Part shown: one piece after another, positions 35,635 through 44,685 of the stretch
Layout: every line of letters starts with the position of its first letter
Numbering within the stretch: position 1 is the stretch's first letter
NCBI GenBank assembly: GCA_934436435.1
Contig: CAKSAN010000002.1
Coordinates: 124,001 to 188,000, forward strand
Direction: 5' to 3'
From: an uncultured Acetatifactor sp.
Lineage (GTDB): Bacteria > Bacillota > Clostridia > Lachnospirales > Lachnospiraceae
DNA length: 64,000 nucleotides
Position numbers and translations under genes: made by a program
The notes under the pieces: model-generated
Seen by the model: only the letters and a program-made list of their open reading frames with translations
The model's database searches: none
What the model was told of the DNA's origin: nothing

Positions 35635-35662
35635 CAGTTTATAATAAAGTCTATAAGTAAAA

Positions 35663-35705
35663 AAGAACTTCTCTGCGTTTTTGCCTTCGCAGGGAAGTTC
35701 TTTTT
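35663..35705. terminator. Terminator between converging AEC pseudogene and chemoreceptor gene
   Basis: AAGAACTTCTCTGCG pairs with CGCAGGGAAGTTCTT (one mismatch or wobble) around a 10-base loop, with T5 on the plus strand and an A-run at the other side, so it can act in both directions. Confidence 0.85.
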
Positions 35706-35735
35706 ATTTTACATAGCAGAGAACGGAGGAACCGT

Positions 35736-37523
35736 TTACTCCACTTTGAATTTACTCAGATCCTGTACCAGGTCATCGGAATGGGATGTCATGGTATTGC
35801 AGTTCTCGGAAACGGTGCTCATGAGAGCGGTCAGCTCCTCGGAAGAAGCAGTGACCTCCTCGGTAGCGGCAGCGGTGCTTTCCGCGCTTCTCTGAATATT
35901 GTCGATCTGATCCGTAATAGACTGCATCAGCTGACTCATATCAACGGTAAGTTCGCTGATACTCTTGACCTTCTCGCTGGTGGAGGAGATACCATCAAAC
36001 AGATCCCCAAAGGAAGAGATTACTTCATCCGTATAGGTTACGTTGTCCTGGTTGCTGGTTACGACTTCGGTGATGTAGTTGGAGCATTCCCCGAAGTTCG
36101 TTGTCAGGTTATCGATAATGTTCTTGATATTGCCCAGTTCCACGGTAGTATTCTCAGCCAGGGATTTGATGCTGTCGGCAACCACCGCAAAACCTCGTCC
36201 GGCTTCTCCGGCTCTGGCAGCCTCGATGGAAGCGTTGAGGGCCAACAGATTCGTCTGTTCCGCGATCTCCTGAATGGCATCCAGAATAGCGGCCATCTGC
36301 TGAATGGAGGCGTTGGTCTCGCTGATCTTGTCTGCAATGTTGGAGACCTGTGTGGTCATCACGGTACTTCCCTTGCTCATCAGTTCCATCTTTTCTTTCA
36401 TCTGGTTGCTGTCGCTGTTCAGGCGGGCAGCATATTCTTCGATATTACCCAGGGACGCACTCATACTCTGGGTATCCTCGGACATATTGGAGATATGCTG
36501 TACCACATCACTGATGGCACCGGCCTGCTTTGTGGCATCGGCAGCTACGTTTTCAATGGTGCGGGCTACCTGGTTGGTGGCATCCAGTGCGGACTCGGTC
36601 ATGGATTTGATCTGATTACTGTTGTTGCTTACCACATGTGCGGTCTCTTTTGCGGCGGATATGCTTCCATGGAAAGTGCGGATCACCAGATTGGTATGGG
36701 CAACCATCTGTCCCAGTTCATCCTTGCGGTTCTCGTATTTGGGACTTAAGCTCGTGGTCAGATCACCTTCGGATACGGCCTTTAAGTTTTCTTTGACCTT
36801 ATTGATCATCTTTACCAGACGAAGGATGATGAGGTAAGAGATGACAAGCATTATCAATGCAAGTACGACACCCATTGCGATCAGTGCGGCGGAAGCCCCG
36901 CTGAAGATGGAGAGGATCTCCTGAATGCCGTCGGAAGAAGCTACGATACCTTCGATATCGTCAGCGTAGATACCGGTGGTGATCACCCAGTTCCATTCAT
37001 TAAAGGGTTCACTATAGGCTACCTTGGGAGCTACAGTCACACCGTCGGATTTGGTAAAATAAAATTCATTGAAGCCTCCGCCGGCCTGTGCGGATTTCAT
37101 GATTTCCTGAATGATCTTGACGCCATTTTTATCTGTCAGGTCATAACGGTTATTGCCTTCCTGATCCGGCAGGATCGGATGCATCACCAGAGTGTAGTCC
37201 GTACCGTCCACCCAGAAATAACCACTCTGGTCATCCCCGTAACGGAGATTGCGGAGAGTTTCCAGGGCAGCTGCCTGTGCATCTGCCTCGGACATTTTGC
37301 CGGACTTACTCAATTCATAGTAATAAGAAACGACACTGACAGCAGATTGCACTTCGGATTTCACTTCTGTCTTGTAGGAGTCCAAAGTGTTTTCGTACAG
37401 GACGTTTTCCATTTTGGGCTCTATCTGCCGGAACAGGATCATGGTCGTTCCGATCAGGATGACGCAGGTTAAGAGTACGACACCTGCAAAAAGAAGACTT
37501 AGCTTTTGGGCTAATGATTTCAT
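35736..37523 (-). CDS. Methyl-accepting chemotaxis protein with single Cache sensor
   Basis: Transmembrane chemoreceptor, 595 residues. N-terminal membrane helix (about 8-30), an extracytoplasmic sCache_2-like domain with [16 protein letters not shown] and [18 protein letters not shown], second helix (about 212-236), HAMP, and a long coiled-coil signalling domain. The hairpin tip [24 protein letters not shown] contacts CheA and CheW. No C-terminal CheR-binding pentapeptide is seen. The ligand is unknown; sCache_2 domains often bind small carboxylates. The ribosome site is a G-run (AGGGGGGG), 9 bases before ATG. It implies a motile or chemotactic lineage, though no flagellar genes are in the window. 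Confidence 0.93.
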   Translation of the reverse strand: MKSLAQKLSLLFAGVVLLTCVILIGTTMILFRQIEPKMENVLYENTLDSYKTEVKSEVQSAVSVVSYYYELSKSGKMSEADAQAAALETLRNLRYGDDQSGYFWVDGTDYTLVMHPILPDQEGNNRYDLTDKNGVKIIQEIMKSAQAGGGFNEFYFTKSDGVTVAPKVAYSEPFNEWNWVITTGIYADDIEGIVASSDGIQEILSIFSGASAALIAMGVVLALIMLVISYLIILRLVKMINKVKENLKAVSEGDLTTSLSPKYENRKDELGQMVAHTNLVIRTFHGSISAAKETAHVVSNNSNQIKSMTESALDATNQVARTIENVAADATKQAGAISDVVQHISNMSEDTQSMSASLGNIEEYAARLNSDSNQMKEKMELMSKGSTVMTTQVSNIADKISETNASIQQMAAILDAIQEIAEQTNLLALNASIEAARAGEAGRGFAVVADSIKSLAENTTVELGNIKNIIDNLTTNFGECSNYITEVVTSNQDNVTYTDEVISSFGDLFDGISSTSEKVKSISELTVDMSQLMQSITDQIDNIQRSAESTAAATEEVTASSEELTALMSTVSENCNTMTSHSDDLVQDLSKFKVE

Positions 37524-37637
37524 AAGAAATTACCCCCCCTATTTCGAGTATTTTTGTTATATTTTACCATAGTTATTGTCGACTTTAAAGAGGATTATAT
37601 TAATATTTGCTGATTTTTAACACCGGCGACATAATTC

Positions 37638-37666
37638 TTGCAAAATTTGGTATAAGGTAATATCAT
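37638..37666 (+). promoter_or_regulatory. Promoter of the polysaccharide deacetylase gene
   Basis: TTGCAA (37638-37643), 17-base spacer, TATCAT (37661-37666). A hairpin TTACA-GGCG-CTTA-CGCC-TCA-TGTAA follows at 37671-37695 in the short leader. Confidence 0.6.
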
Positions 37667-37725
37667 AGCTTTACAGGCGCTTACGCCTCATGTAATAAAG
37701 TGAATAATACGAGAGGATGAATGAA

Positions 37726-38532
37726 ATGAAAGTATATACCTGTTTCCCGGGTGGAAAAGCCAAAGCACTGACCATGAGTTATGATGACGGTAAGATACAG
37801 GACAAGCGACTAATCGGTATTTTTAATAAATATGGGATCAAGGCAACCTTCAATCTGAACTACGGACAGGTCGGAGAGCGGCCCCGTATGACCTTTGAGG
37901 AAATGGAGGGATTATACGACGGGCATGAGATCGCAACCCATACCATGACCCATCCCACCATTGAGAGATGCCCGCTGGTGGAAGTGGCGGAGGAACTGTT
38001 GGAAGATCGCAAAGGCCTGGAAAAATGGACCGGCCGGATCATCAGAGGACATGCGTATCCCAATGGATCTTACAGCGAGGAGATCAAACAGCTGTATCGT
38101 CAGCTGGGTGTGGCTTATGCCAGAGTCGTAGAGACCGTTCCGGATTTTGCCCTGCCCAAGGATCCCCTGGAGTGGCATGCCACCTGCCATCATAACGATC
38201 CGAAGCTGATGGAGTATGCTGAATTTTTTGCTGATTTCCAGAAGAAGCAGTACCTGAAACTTATGTATGTCTGGGGCCACAGTTATGAGTTCGACAACAA
38301 TGACAACTGGGAGGTAATCGAGAACTTCTGTAAATACATGGGTGGCAGAGATGATATCTGGTATGCCACCAATATCGAGATCATTGACTACATGGATGCG
38401 GCGAAGCGTTTGCAGTTTTCCGCAGATTACAAAAGGGTATATAATCCCAGCGCCTGCAGCGTGTGGTTACAGTTGAACAGCGATAGGTGCGTGGAGATCA
38501 GAGGCGGAGCCTTGGTGGATTTCAAAGAATAA
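37726..38532 (+). CDS. Polysaccharide deacetylase family protein
   Basis: 268-residue NodB-homology protein without a signal peptide. The TMSYDD stretch carries the catalytic and metal Asp residues, HEIATHTMTHP gives the two metal His residues, and HAYPNGSYSEEI the third motif. Related cytoplasmic proteins act on sugars or as chitooligosaccharide-type amidases, but the substrate here is unknown. GAGAGG lies 9 bases before ATG 37726, while ATG 37717 abuts it. The gene's last 11 bases overlap the 3' end of the converging lacI gene. Confidence 0.88.
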   Translation: MKVYTCFPGGKAKALTMSYDDGKIQDKRLIGIFNKYGIKATFNLNYGQVGERPRMTFEEMEGLYDGHEIATHTMTHPTIERCPLVEVAEELLEDRKGLEKWTGRIIRGHAYPNGSYSEEIKQLYRQLGVAYARVVETVPDFALPKDPLEWHATCHHNDPKLMEYAEFFADFQKKQYLKLMYVWGHSYEFDNNDNWEVIENFCKYMGGRDDIWYATNIEIIDYMDAAKRLQFSADYKRVYNPSACSVWLQLNSDRCVEIRGGALVDFKE

Positions 38533-39559
38533 TATCTTTTGATTGCGACGTTGTGCTGTCCCGCTGGATCAGATGGGGGAGCGCGGTATACGTCTGAATT
38601 AACATCTCCGGATTTTGTATTTTTTTCAGCAAAGAGGCTCCGGCACGGGTACCAAGACTGTACATATCAATATCCACTACGGTAAGTGACGGAGTGACCA
38701 GAGGCGCATAGGGGTAGTTGTCAAAGGACACGATGGAGATATCTTCCGGAATGCGCAGATGACACTGTCTGATAGCCTGGATGACCCCGACGGCGATCAG
38801 GCTGTTGAAACACAAAATGCTGTCGGGAGGCTCCGGCAGCCGCAGAAGTTCAGTGGTGCGCCGTATGATCTCTTCGAGATTGGAAGAGGTGGGAATGACA
38901 TAAGCATCCTGCGGGGAGAGACTGTTGCGCTCCAGAGACAGACGATACCCAAGAAAACGGTCTTTATAAATATTGTCTTTGTCGGAACCTCCGACGAAGG
39001 CAATTTTTTTATGCCCCAGGGAGACCAGGTGCGTGATTGCCAGATTGGAAGACAGAGAGTGATTGGTGTCGATCCAGGACAGCATGGAGTCAAAGGACGG
39101 TTTTCCGATACAGACATGAGGAAAATCGGTGGCCAGCAGTACCTTTTCGATGGCTGGAGTTACGTAATAGCCGTTAATCAGAATGCCATCAGCCTTTTTG
39201 GACTGAATGGCAGTTATGATCTGTTCTTCCGCTTTTTCTTTGGAACGGTCCAGGTCCAGCAGACCGAGGAAGTATCCTTTTCTGCGTACTTCGTGAGAAG
39301 AACCCGATATAATGTCGAACATATGGGGGTTCTCGTAAGGACGCCCTTTGTAAAAGCTGTCGGCATAGAGGATAGTCATGCTGCTTTTTTTGACTAAGGA
39401 TACCGCAGAAGAATTCGGAATATAATTCAGTTCGGCAACTGCATCCTGAATTCTCTTGTAAGTAGAAGAAGAGACATGCATTTGGTTGCTTAGCACTCTG
39501 CTGACTGTGGAAATAGACACATTGGCTTTTTTGGCCACATCTTTGATCGTTGCTGACAT
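38522..39559 (-). CDS. LacI-family regulator of maltodextrin module 2
   Basis: DNA-binding repressor, 345 residues: helix-turn-helix (ATIKDVAKKANVSISTVSRVLSNQ) and hinge (YIPNSSAVSLV), then a sugar-sensing domain ending DMYSLGTRAGASLLKKI. The minus-strand ATG at 39559 follows GGAGG and is where LacI proteins normally start; the frame is open 40 codons further but without homology. It diverges from the ABC/GH13 operon at 39745, with AAACGTTT operator-like palindromes in between. Its 3' end overlaps the deacetylase gene by 11 bases. Confidence 0.92.
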   Translation of the reverse strand: MSATIKDVAKKANVSISTVSRVLSNQMHVSSSTYKRIQDAVAELNYIPNSSAVSLVKKSSMTILYADSFYKGRPYENPHMFDIISGSSHEVRRKGYFLGLLDLDRSKEKAEEQIITAIQSKKADGILINGYYVTPAIEKVLLATDFPHVCIGKPSFDSMLSWIDTNHSLSSNLAITHLVSLGHKKIAFVGGSDKDNIYKDRFLGYRLSLERNSLSPQDAYVIPTSSNLEEIIRRTTELLRLPEPPDSILCFNSLIAVGVIQAIRQCHLRIPEDISIVSFDNYPYAPLVTPSLTVVDIDMYSLGTRAGASLLKKIQNPEMLIQTYTALPHLIQRDSTTSQSKDIIL

Positions 39560-39578
39560 CAGGTATTCCTCCAATAGT

Positions 39579-39588
39579 AAAACGTTTG
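39579..39588. promoter_or_regulatory. Operator-like palindrome near lacI-2
   Basis: AAAACGTTTG, with the AAACGTTT core also present in the module 1 operators, 20 bases upstream of lacI-2. Likely a site for autoregulation. Confidence 0.5.
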
Positions 39589-39717
39589 CGTAAATTGTGC
39601 ATTTTTTATGGGCTGTTTCGTTGCTATTTTGCAAGCGGTCTGCTATTTTTAGTATATCGAATTCGCATTGAAGATTCAATACTTTTCAAACATAGCGCTG
39701 TGTTTTATAAAAGTAGA

Positions 39718-39727
39718 AAAACGTTTT
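39718..39727. promoter_or_regulatory. Operator-like palindrome before the module 2 binding-protein gene
   Basis: AAAACGTTTT perfect palindrome 18 bases before the lipoprotein start. Its centre is 139 bp from the other palindrome, so a repression loop is possible. Confidence 0.5.
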
Positions 39728-39744
39728 ATTAAAAGGAGGAAGCT

Positions 39745-41001
39745 ATGAAGAGAAAAATCGCAATGTTGCTGAGTTCATTTTTAGTAGTATCCATGTTAAG
39801 TGGATGTGGATCCGAGGCAACCGCAAATACAGAGAGCAGCACAACGACAGGAACTGAAAATACACAGACTGTCACAGAGCAGGCAGAACCGGTGAATATC
39901 ACCGTGTGGCACTGTGCGGATGCCACGATCGCCGATACCTTACAGAAACAGGTGGATGCGTTGGCACCGGAGATCGTTGTCACATTTGAGCGAAAAGAAA
40001 ATATGTCGGATGCGCTGAAGCTGGTGGGTGACGATCCGGAGAGTGCACCGGATATGTATCTGTGGGCACATGATAAAGTAGGAACCTTTGCACAGATGGA
40101 TATTCTGGCACCGATCACAGATATCCTGTCGGAAGATGAACTGGCGGATTTTATTCCCATGACGTTAAGCGCCGGAGAGTATCAGGGGCAGAAATATCAG
40201 TTGCCGCTGTATTATGAAGCATTATTGTTTATGTACAATAAAGATCTGATGGAGAATGCACCTGCGACCACAGATGAACTGCTGGAGCTTATGAAAAGCG
40301 GGACGACTGCGGATCAGTATGTATTCGTAGAACAGCACTCCACTTCCTATAATGCGGCAGCGTGGATCCAGGGATTTGGCGGTTATCTGATCAATGAGAA
40401 CAGAGAGCCGGGATTGAACCTGCCCCAGACGGTAGAGGCGATGGAATATCATAAGGAATTTGTGCCTTATATGCCTGCGGATGGAGAATACAATACTGTG
40501 ACAACACTGTTTACCGAGGGTAAAGCAGCCAGTACCATCGGGGGGCCCTGGCTGGTGCCGGGCATCAAGGAAGCCGGTATTAACCTGGGAATTGCTCCGA
40601 TGCCGATCCTGCCCAATGGCTCTTCTCTGACTCCTTTCTCAGGAGTACAGGGCGTCCATGTGCTGAAGCATGCAGCAGAGACGAAAAAGGAAGCATTGGC
40701 TGAGGTATTGAAAGTGCTGGGATCCGGGGAGACCGGTGTGGCATTGGCAAATGCCGCAAGCTGTGCTCCTGCCAACAGCAGATCCTATGAAGATGCATCT
40801 GTGGCAGAAGATGAGATGATCATGGCACTGAAGACCATGTCGAACAATGTAGTGCCCATGCCGAACATTCCGGAAATGGATGTGATGTGGTCAGTGACGG
40901 ATGATCTGCTGGCAGCAGTAAATAAGCGCGGAGAAGATGCGCAGACCGCTTGCGACGCACACCAGAAGGAAGCGTTGGAACAGATTTCTGCAATGCAGTA
41001 A
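39745..41001 (+). CDS. ABC maltodextrin-binding lipoprotein, module 2
   Basis: Extracellular lipoprotein, 418 residues: signal peptide with lipobox LSGC (Cys about residue 21), Thr/Glu-rich linker, and a MalE-like body (NITVWHCADATIADTLQKQ, PLYYEALLFMYNKDLMENAP, AASTIGGPWLVPGIKEAG). AAGGAGGA precedes the ATG. The GGPWLVPGI and Glu/Tyr patterns are closer to maltose-binding proteins than the module 1 paralog, so I infer maltose or maltodextrin as ligand. First gene of an operon with two permeases and a GH13 enzyme. Confidence 0.92.
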   Translation: MKRKIAMLLSSFLVVSMLSGCGSEATANTESSTTTGTENTQTVTEQAEPVNITVWHCADATIADTLQKQVDALAPEIVVTFERKENMSDALKLVGDDPESAPDMYLWAHDKVGTFAQMDILAPITDILSEDELADFIPMTLSAGEYQGQKYQLPLYYEALLFMYNKDLMENAPATTDELLELMKSGTTADQYVFVEQHSTSYNAAAWIQGFGGYLINENREPGLNLPQTVEAMEYHKEFVPYMPADGEYNTVTTLFTEGKAASTIGGPWLVPGIKEAGINLGIAPMPILPNGSSLTPFSGVQGVHVLKHAAETKKEALAEVLKVLGSGETGVALANAASCAPANSRSYEDASVAEDEMIMALKTMSNNVVPMPNIPEMDVMWSVTDDLLAAVNKRGEDAQTACDAHQKEALEQISAMQ

Positions 41002-41040
41002 TTGGCGGACGGTAACGACAGGTAAGGAGTGAAAAGCAGG

Positions 41041-41931
41041 ATGAAACGAGGAAAGAAGAAAGCGTGGATCTACAGTATGCCGTTTCTTGTCATAGTAGGG
41101 TTGATGATCGTAGTTCCCTTATTGTATACCGTAGAAATATCTTTTACCAATATGAGTATTTATCATTGGAAGGATTATCATTTTGTCGGATTGGACAATT
41201 ACAAAAAGGCATTGCTGACTTTTGATTCCGGATTTCTTCCTGCTTTTTTAAGGACACTTTTATGGACGGTATCCAGTATGGCATTACAGCTTGCCTTTGG
41301 CTTTTTCATTGCCGTCGGGTTGAATGCAAAGGGACTGAAGCTCAGAAGGGTCTACAAGACATTGTTGATCGTGCCCTGGGCAATGCCTGCATATGTGTCG
41401 ATTCTGTTGTGGCGCATGGGAATTTTTAATACGGAATTCGGACTGTTTAATCAGATCCTGAAACAGATCGGCGGTAAGCCGGTGAATTTTCTGTCCACAA
41501 ACAGTATGGCATTCATCAGCTGTCTGGTGGTGAACCTGTGGCTGGGAGTTCCGTATATGTTCACCATGATGGACGGAGCTATGCAGAGCATTGACCGGAA
41601 TATATATGAAAGCGCGGAACTGGACGGTGCGGGTTTCTGGAAAAAGCATTTTTATGTAACAATTCCACAGATTCTTCCGATCCTGATGCCGGTGATCATT
41701 ATGGCTGCTTTTACGGCATTCAAACAGTTTGACATTGTGTATCTGATGACGATGCAGACAGGTTCCAAGACCGGCGCGGACATCAACACCGTGATCACTT
41801 ATGTATATGAAAAAGCATTTATTACCAGCAACTATGGATACTCATCCGCTGTAGCATTTCTTGTATTTTTGATCATACTGGTGCTCTATAAGACGATGAA
41901 TCGAAGAGAGTTTTCAATCTCGGAACAGTGA
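41041..41931 (+). CDS. ABC permease, MalF type, module 2
   Basis: Membrane subunit, 296 residues, with six predicted helices and the coupling loop ESAELDGAGFWKKHFYVTIPQ, in which the usual EAA is ESA. MalF-type features include FKQFDIVYLMTMQTGSKTGAD. AAGGAG lies 11 bases before ATG 41041; GTG 41029 overlaps that site. It is shorter than E. coli MalF because the large periplasmic insertion is absent, as usual in Firmicutes. Confidence 0.9.
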   Translation: MKRGKKKAWIYSMPFLVIVGLMIVVPLLYTVEISFTNMSIYHWKDYHFVGLDNYKKALLTFDSGFLPAFLRTLLWTVSSMALQLAFGFFIAVGLNAKGLKLRRVYKTLLIVPWAMPAYVSILLWRMGIFNTEFGLFNQILKQIGGKPVNFLSTNSMAFISCLVVNLWLGVPYMFTMMDGAMQSIDRNIYESAELDGAGFWKKHFYVTIPQILPILMPVIIMAAFTAFKQFDIVYLMTMQTGSKTGADINTVITYVYEKAFITSNYGYSSAVAFLVFLIILVLYKTMNRREFSISEQ

Positions 41932-41938
41932 GGGGAAC

Positions 41939-42784
41939 ATGACCGGAAAAAAGTTGAGAGAAAGAGTAAAGCTGACATTACTGAATATCGGATTTATTTT
42001 GCTTTGTTTTCTGACGCTGATCCCTATCCTGTATGCATTCAGTATTTCCATCAGTGGAAGCAACAGCATTATTTCCACGGAATTCCATATATTGCCGAAG
42101 ACAGTCACCATGGACAATTATATGGTGATTCTGACGGAAAGACCTTTCGGCAGATGGTTTGTGAACAGTCTGCTGTTAAGCGTAATGACGGTCTTTTTGA
42201 CAATGCTGGTGGCAGTGCCGGCAGCCTATGTTTTTTCCAGGATGCGGTTCGCCGGGAGGAAGAGAACTTTGCATATTCTGCTGGTGCTGAATGCTTTTCC
42301 CGCTATCCTCTCTATGTTTGCCATTTATCGCATCATCAGGATCATGAATCTGTTGAATTCCTACACAGGTCTGGTGTTTATCTATGCGGGCAGTATGGCG
42401 ATCTTTGTTTTTTGGAATATGAAGGGATATTTTGACAGTATTCCCGAGGCAATAGAGGACGCGGCGCGGATCGACGGTGTGAATGACAGGCAGCTGATCA
42501 CGAGAATCGTCATGCCGCTGGCAAGACCCAGCATTATCATCTCTTCTGTACTTGTGGTGATCTATGTGTGGAATGAGTATATTTTCAGCACGGTTTTCTT
42601 GTCGGGGGCGGAGAAAAATACGCTGGCAGTGGGATTGTATTCTCTCCAGACTACAGATTATACACGTAACTGGCCGCTTTTTTCGGCAGCAGCAATTTTG
42701 ACAACACTTCCTGTATTGATCCTGTTTTTCCTGGTGCAGAAATATATGGTATCGGGACTGTCTTCGGGAGGTGTTAAGGGCTAA
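41939..42784 (+). CDS. ABC permease, MalG type, module 2
   Basis: Second membrane subunit of 281 residues, with six helices and the coupling loop EAIEDAARIDGVNDRQLITRI. It ends SGLSSGGVKG. It begins 7 bases after the MalF-like gene, preceded by GAGGGGA. With the neighbouring lipoprotein it makes a complete importer except for the ATPase. Confidence 0.92.
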   Translation: MTGKKLRERVKLTLLNIGFILLCFLTLIPILYAFSISISGSNSIISTEFHILPKTVTMDNYMVILTERPFGRWFVNSLLLSVMTVFLTMLVAVPAAYVFSRMRFAGRKRTLHILLVLNAFPAILSMFAIYRIIRIMNLLNSYTGLVFIYAGSMAIFVFWNMKGYFDSIPEAIEDAARIDGVNDRQLITRIVMPLARPSIIISSVLVVIYVWNEYIFSTVFLSGAEKNTLAVGLYSLQTTDYTRNWPLFSAAAILTTLPVLILFFLVQKYMVSGLSSGGVKG

Positions 42785-42799
42785 AAGCAGGAGGAACTT

Positions 42800-44524
42800 A
42801 TGATTTTACAAAAAGCAATTTTACATATACCGCTTTCGCAGTATGCATTTGCAAACAGTGAGATGAATCTTACGATCCGCATCCGGGTAGCGAAGGACAA
42901 TTTGACAGAATGCATCCTGTGGTACGGAGATCGGGTGCAACCCAGTGATCCTATCGTATTTACGGCGGTGAATATGAAAAAGATTCTGTCGGATCTTCAC
43001 TTTGATTATTATGACGCTACCTTCGAAACACCCTATGACAGGGTATGCTATTATTTTGAATTAAAGGACAGGGAAGATACAAGATTTTATTATGCGGATA
43101 TCTGTGCAGAATATCTTCCGACTGAGAGAAGCGAATTTTACCAGTACCCATTTATTCGCAGAGAGGAGATCTGTGAAGAACCAAAATGGTTCCGGGAAGC
43201 CGTGGTCTATAATATTTTCCCGGATAGCTTTGCCACCGGACACCGCAATATTGCGAAGAAGGGAAAAGAGATGGAATGGAAAGACGGTATCCGATTAAAA
43301 AGCCGTCTGGGTGGAACGATACGGGGAATCCGGGAGAACCTGGATTATATTCAGAACCTGGGATTTAACTGTATCTATCTGAATCCGATCTTTACAGCGG
43401 GGGAATACCATAAGTACGATTTGTTGGATTATTTTCATGTATCTCCTGATCTGGGGACAGACGAAGAGTTCCGGGAACTGGTAGAGGACATTCATGGCAG
43501 AGGAATGCATATTGTCATTGACGGTGTGTTCAATCATTGCAGCTGGTATTTCCCGCAGTTCAGTGATGTGGTGGAAAAGGGAAAAGCCTCGGAATATGCC
43601 GACTGGTTTTATCGGCTGCAATACCCTGTGATCCGCCCTGAGACGGAAGAGGAAAAGCCCGGATACAGCTGCTTTGCCTATGAGCGGAAAATGCCGAAGC
43701 TGAATTCCTCCAACCCTGAGGAAAGAGCTTATTTTATGGAAGTATGCCGCTACTGGATCCGTGAGTTCCGGGTGGACGGATGGAGACTGGATGTGGCAAA
43801 TGAAGTGGATCGTGGGTTCTGGAGGGATTTTCGCAGGGCGGCGCACGAGGAGAACCCGGAGAGCGTTATGATCGGCGAGATCTGGGAAAGTTCCGAGACC
43901 TGGCTGAACGGAGACATGTTTGACTCTACCATGAATTATGACTTCCGAAAAAATTGCCGGGATTTCTTCGCATTGCGAAAAATCACAGCAGAGGAATTTC
44001 ATGACCGGATCGTGAAGATGCTCCTGCGGTATCGTACCGGGACCCTGCGGGGACAGCTGAATCTGCTGGACAGTCATGATGTCAACCGGTTCCTGTCGTA
44101 TTGTGAGGGGGATCTGAGGAGATTCCGACTGGCAGAGGTATTCCTGTTCACCTCTCCGGGAATTCCCTGTGTGTTCTATGGGGATGAACTGGGAATGGAC
44201 GGCAACAGCGAGGCAACGCTGCGGGGTCCTATGCCCTGGGAAAAGGTGCAGGACGGTGGGGATGATTTCTTCCGCCGGCTGATTGCCATCCGCAGGGGAC
44301 ATGAGGAATTAATTTATGGGGACTATCAACTGCGTCATATGAATGAGGATGGAACCTATATCTATCAGAGAACCTGGGAAGACCGTAAGCTCACCGTCTG
44401 CCTCAATAACGGCAATGCGGAGGCTGGTCTGCAGAAGTATCTGGGAAAGGGCACGGTACTTTTGAGCGAGTCCTATGAAAACGGAAAGCTGGGAAGCATG
44501 GGATATGCTATTATAGAAGAATAA
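42800..44524 (+). CDS. GH13 neopullulanase/cyclomaltodextrinase-like alpha-glycosidase (module 2)
   Basis: Cytoplasmic maltodextrin hydrolase, 574 residues, paralog of the enzyme at 13720. CBM34-like N-terminal domain (about 1-120), then the barrel beginning AVVYNIFPDSFATGH. Catalytic acids: Asp331 in RLDVANE, Glu360 in MIGEIWE and Asp427 in DSHDVNRF. AGGAGG precedes the ATG. It is last in its operon whereas the paralog is first after lacI. The two differ enough in active-site loops to suggest different chain-length or branch preference. A strong terminator follows. Confidence 0.92.
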   Translation: MILQKAILHIPLSQYAFANSEMNLTIRIRVAKDNLTECILWYGDRVQPSDPIVFTAVNMKKILSDLHFDYYDATFETPYDRVCYYFELKDREDTRFYYADICAEYLPTERSEFYQYPFIRREEICEEPKWFREAVVYNIFPDSFATGHRNIAKKGKEMEWKDGIRLKSRLGGTIRGIRENLDYIQNLGFNCIYLNPIFTAGEYHKYDLLDYFHVSPDLGTDEEFRELVEDIHGRGMHIVIDGVFNHCSWYFPQFSDVVEKGKASEYADWFYRLQYPVIRPETEEEKPGYSCFAYERKMPKLNSSNPEERAYFMEVCRYWIREFRVDGWRLDVANEVDRGFWRDFRRAAHEENPESVMIGEIWESSETWLNGDMFDSTMNYDFRKNCRDFFALRKITAEEFHDRIVKMLLRYRTGTLRGQLNLLDSHDVNRFLSYCEGDLRRFRLAEVFLFTSPGIPCVFYGDELGMDGNSEATLRGPMPWEKVQDGGDDFFRRLIAIRRGHEELIYGDYQLRHMNEDGTYIYQRTWEDRKLTVCLNNGNAEAGLQKYLGKGTVLLSESYENGKLGSMGYAIIEE

Positions 44525-44538
44525 TATAGAAGTATACG

Positions 44539-44575
44539 AGACCGGACGGTGAAAAATCACCGTCCGGTCTTTTTG
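44539..44575 (+). terminator. Terminator of maltodextrin module 2
   Basis: AGACCGGACGGTG and CACCGTCCGGTCT form a perfect 13-bp stem with a 6-base loop and a T5 run. Confidence 0.93.
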
Positions 44576-44631
44576 ACTACATTTTCATAGAGAGTGTTGC
44601 CACGTTTCAGTCGTGTTTTTTCAGCGGATAT

Positions 44632-44639
44632 GGTAAAAT
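44632..44639 (+). promoter_or_regulatory. Extended -10 promoter of the glp-like operon
   Basis: TGGTAAAAT gives TGn plus a TAAAAT box 46 bases before the start codon. The -35 region (TCGTGT) is weak. Confidence 0.45.
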
Positions 44640-44685
44640 AAATAGCAAAGAGCTATGGCAAAAAACAGAAAGGCAGGGCGAAGTT

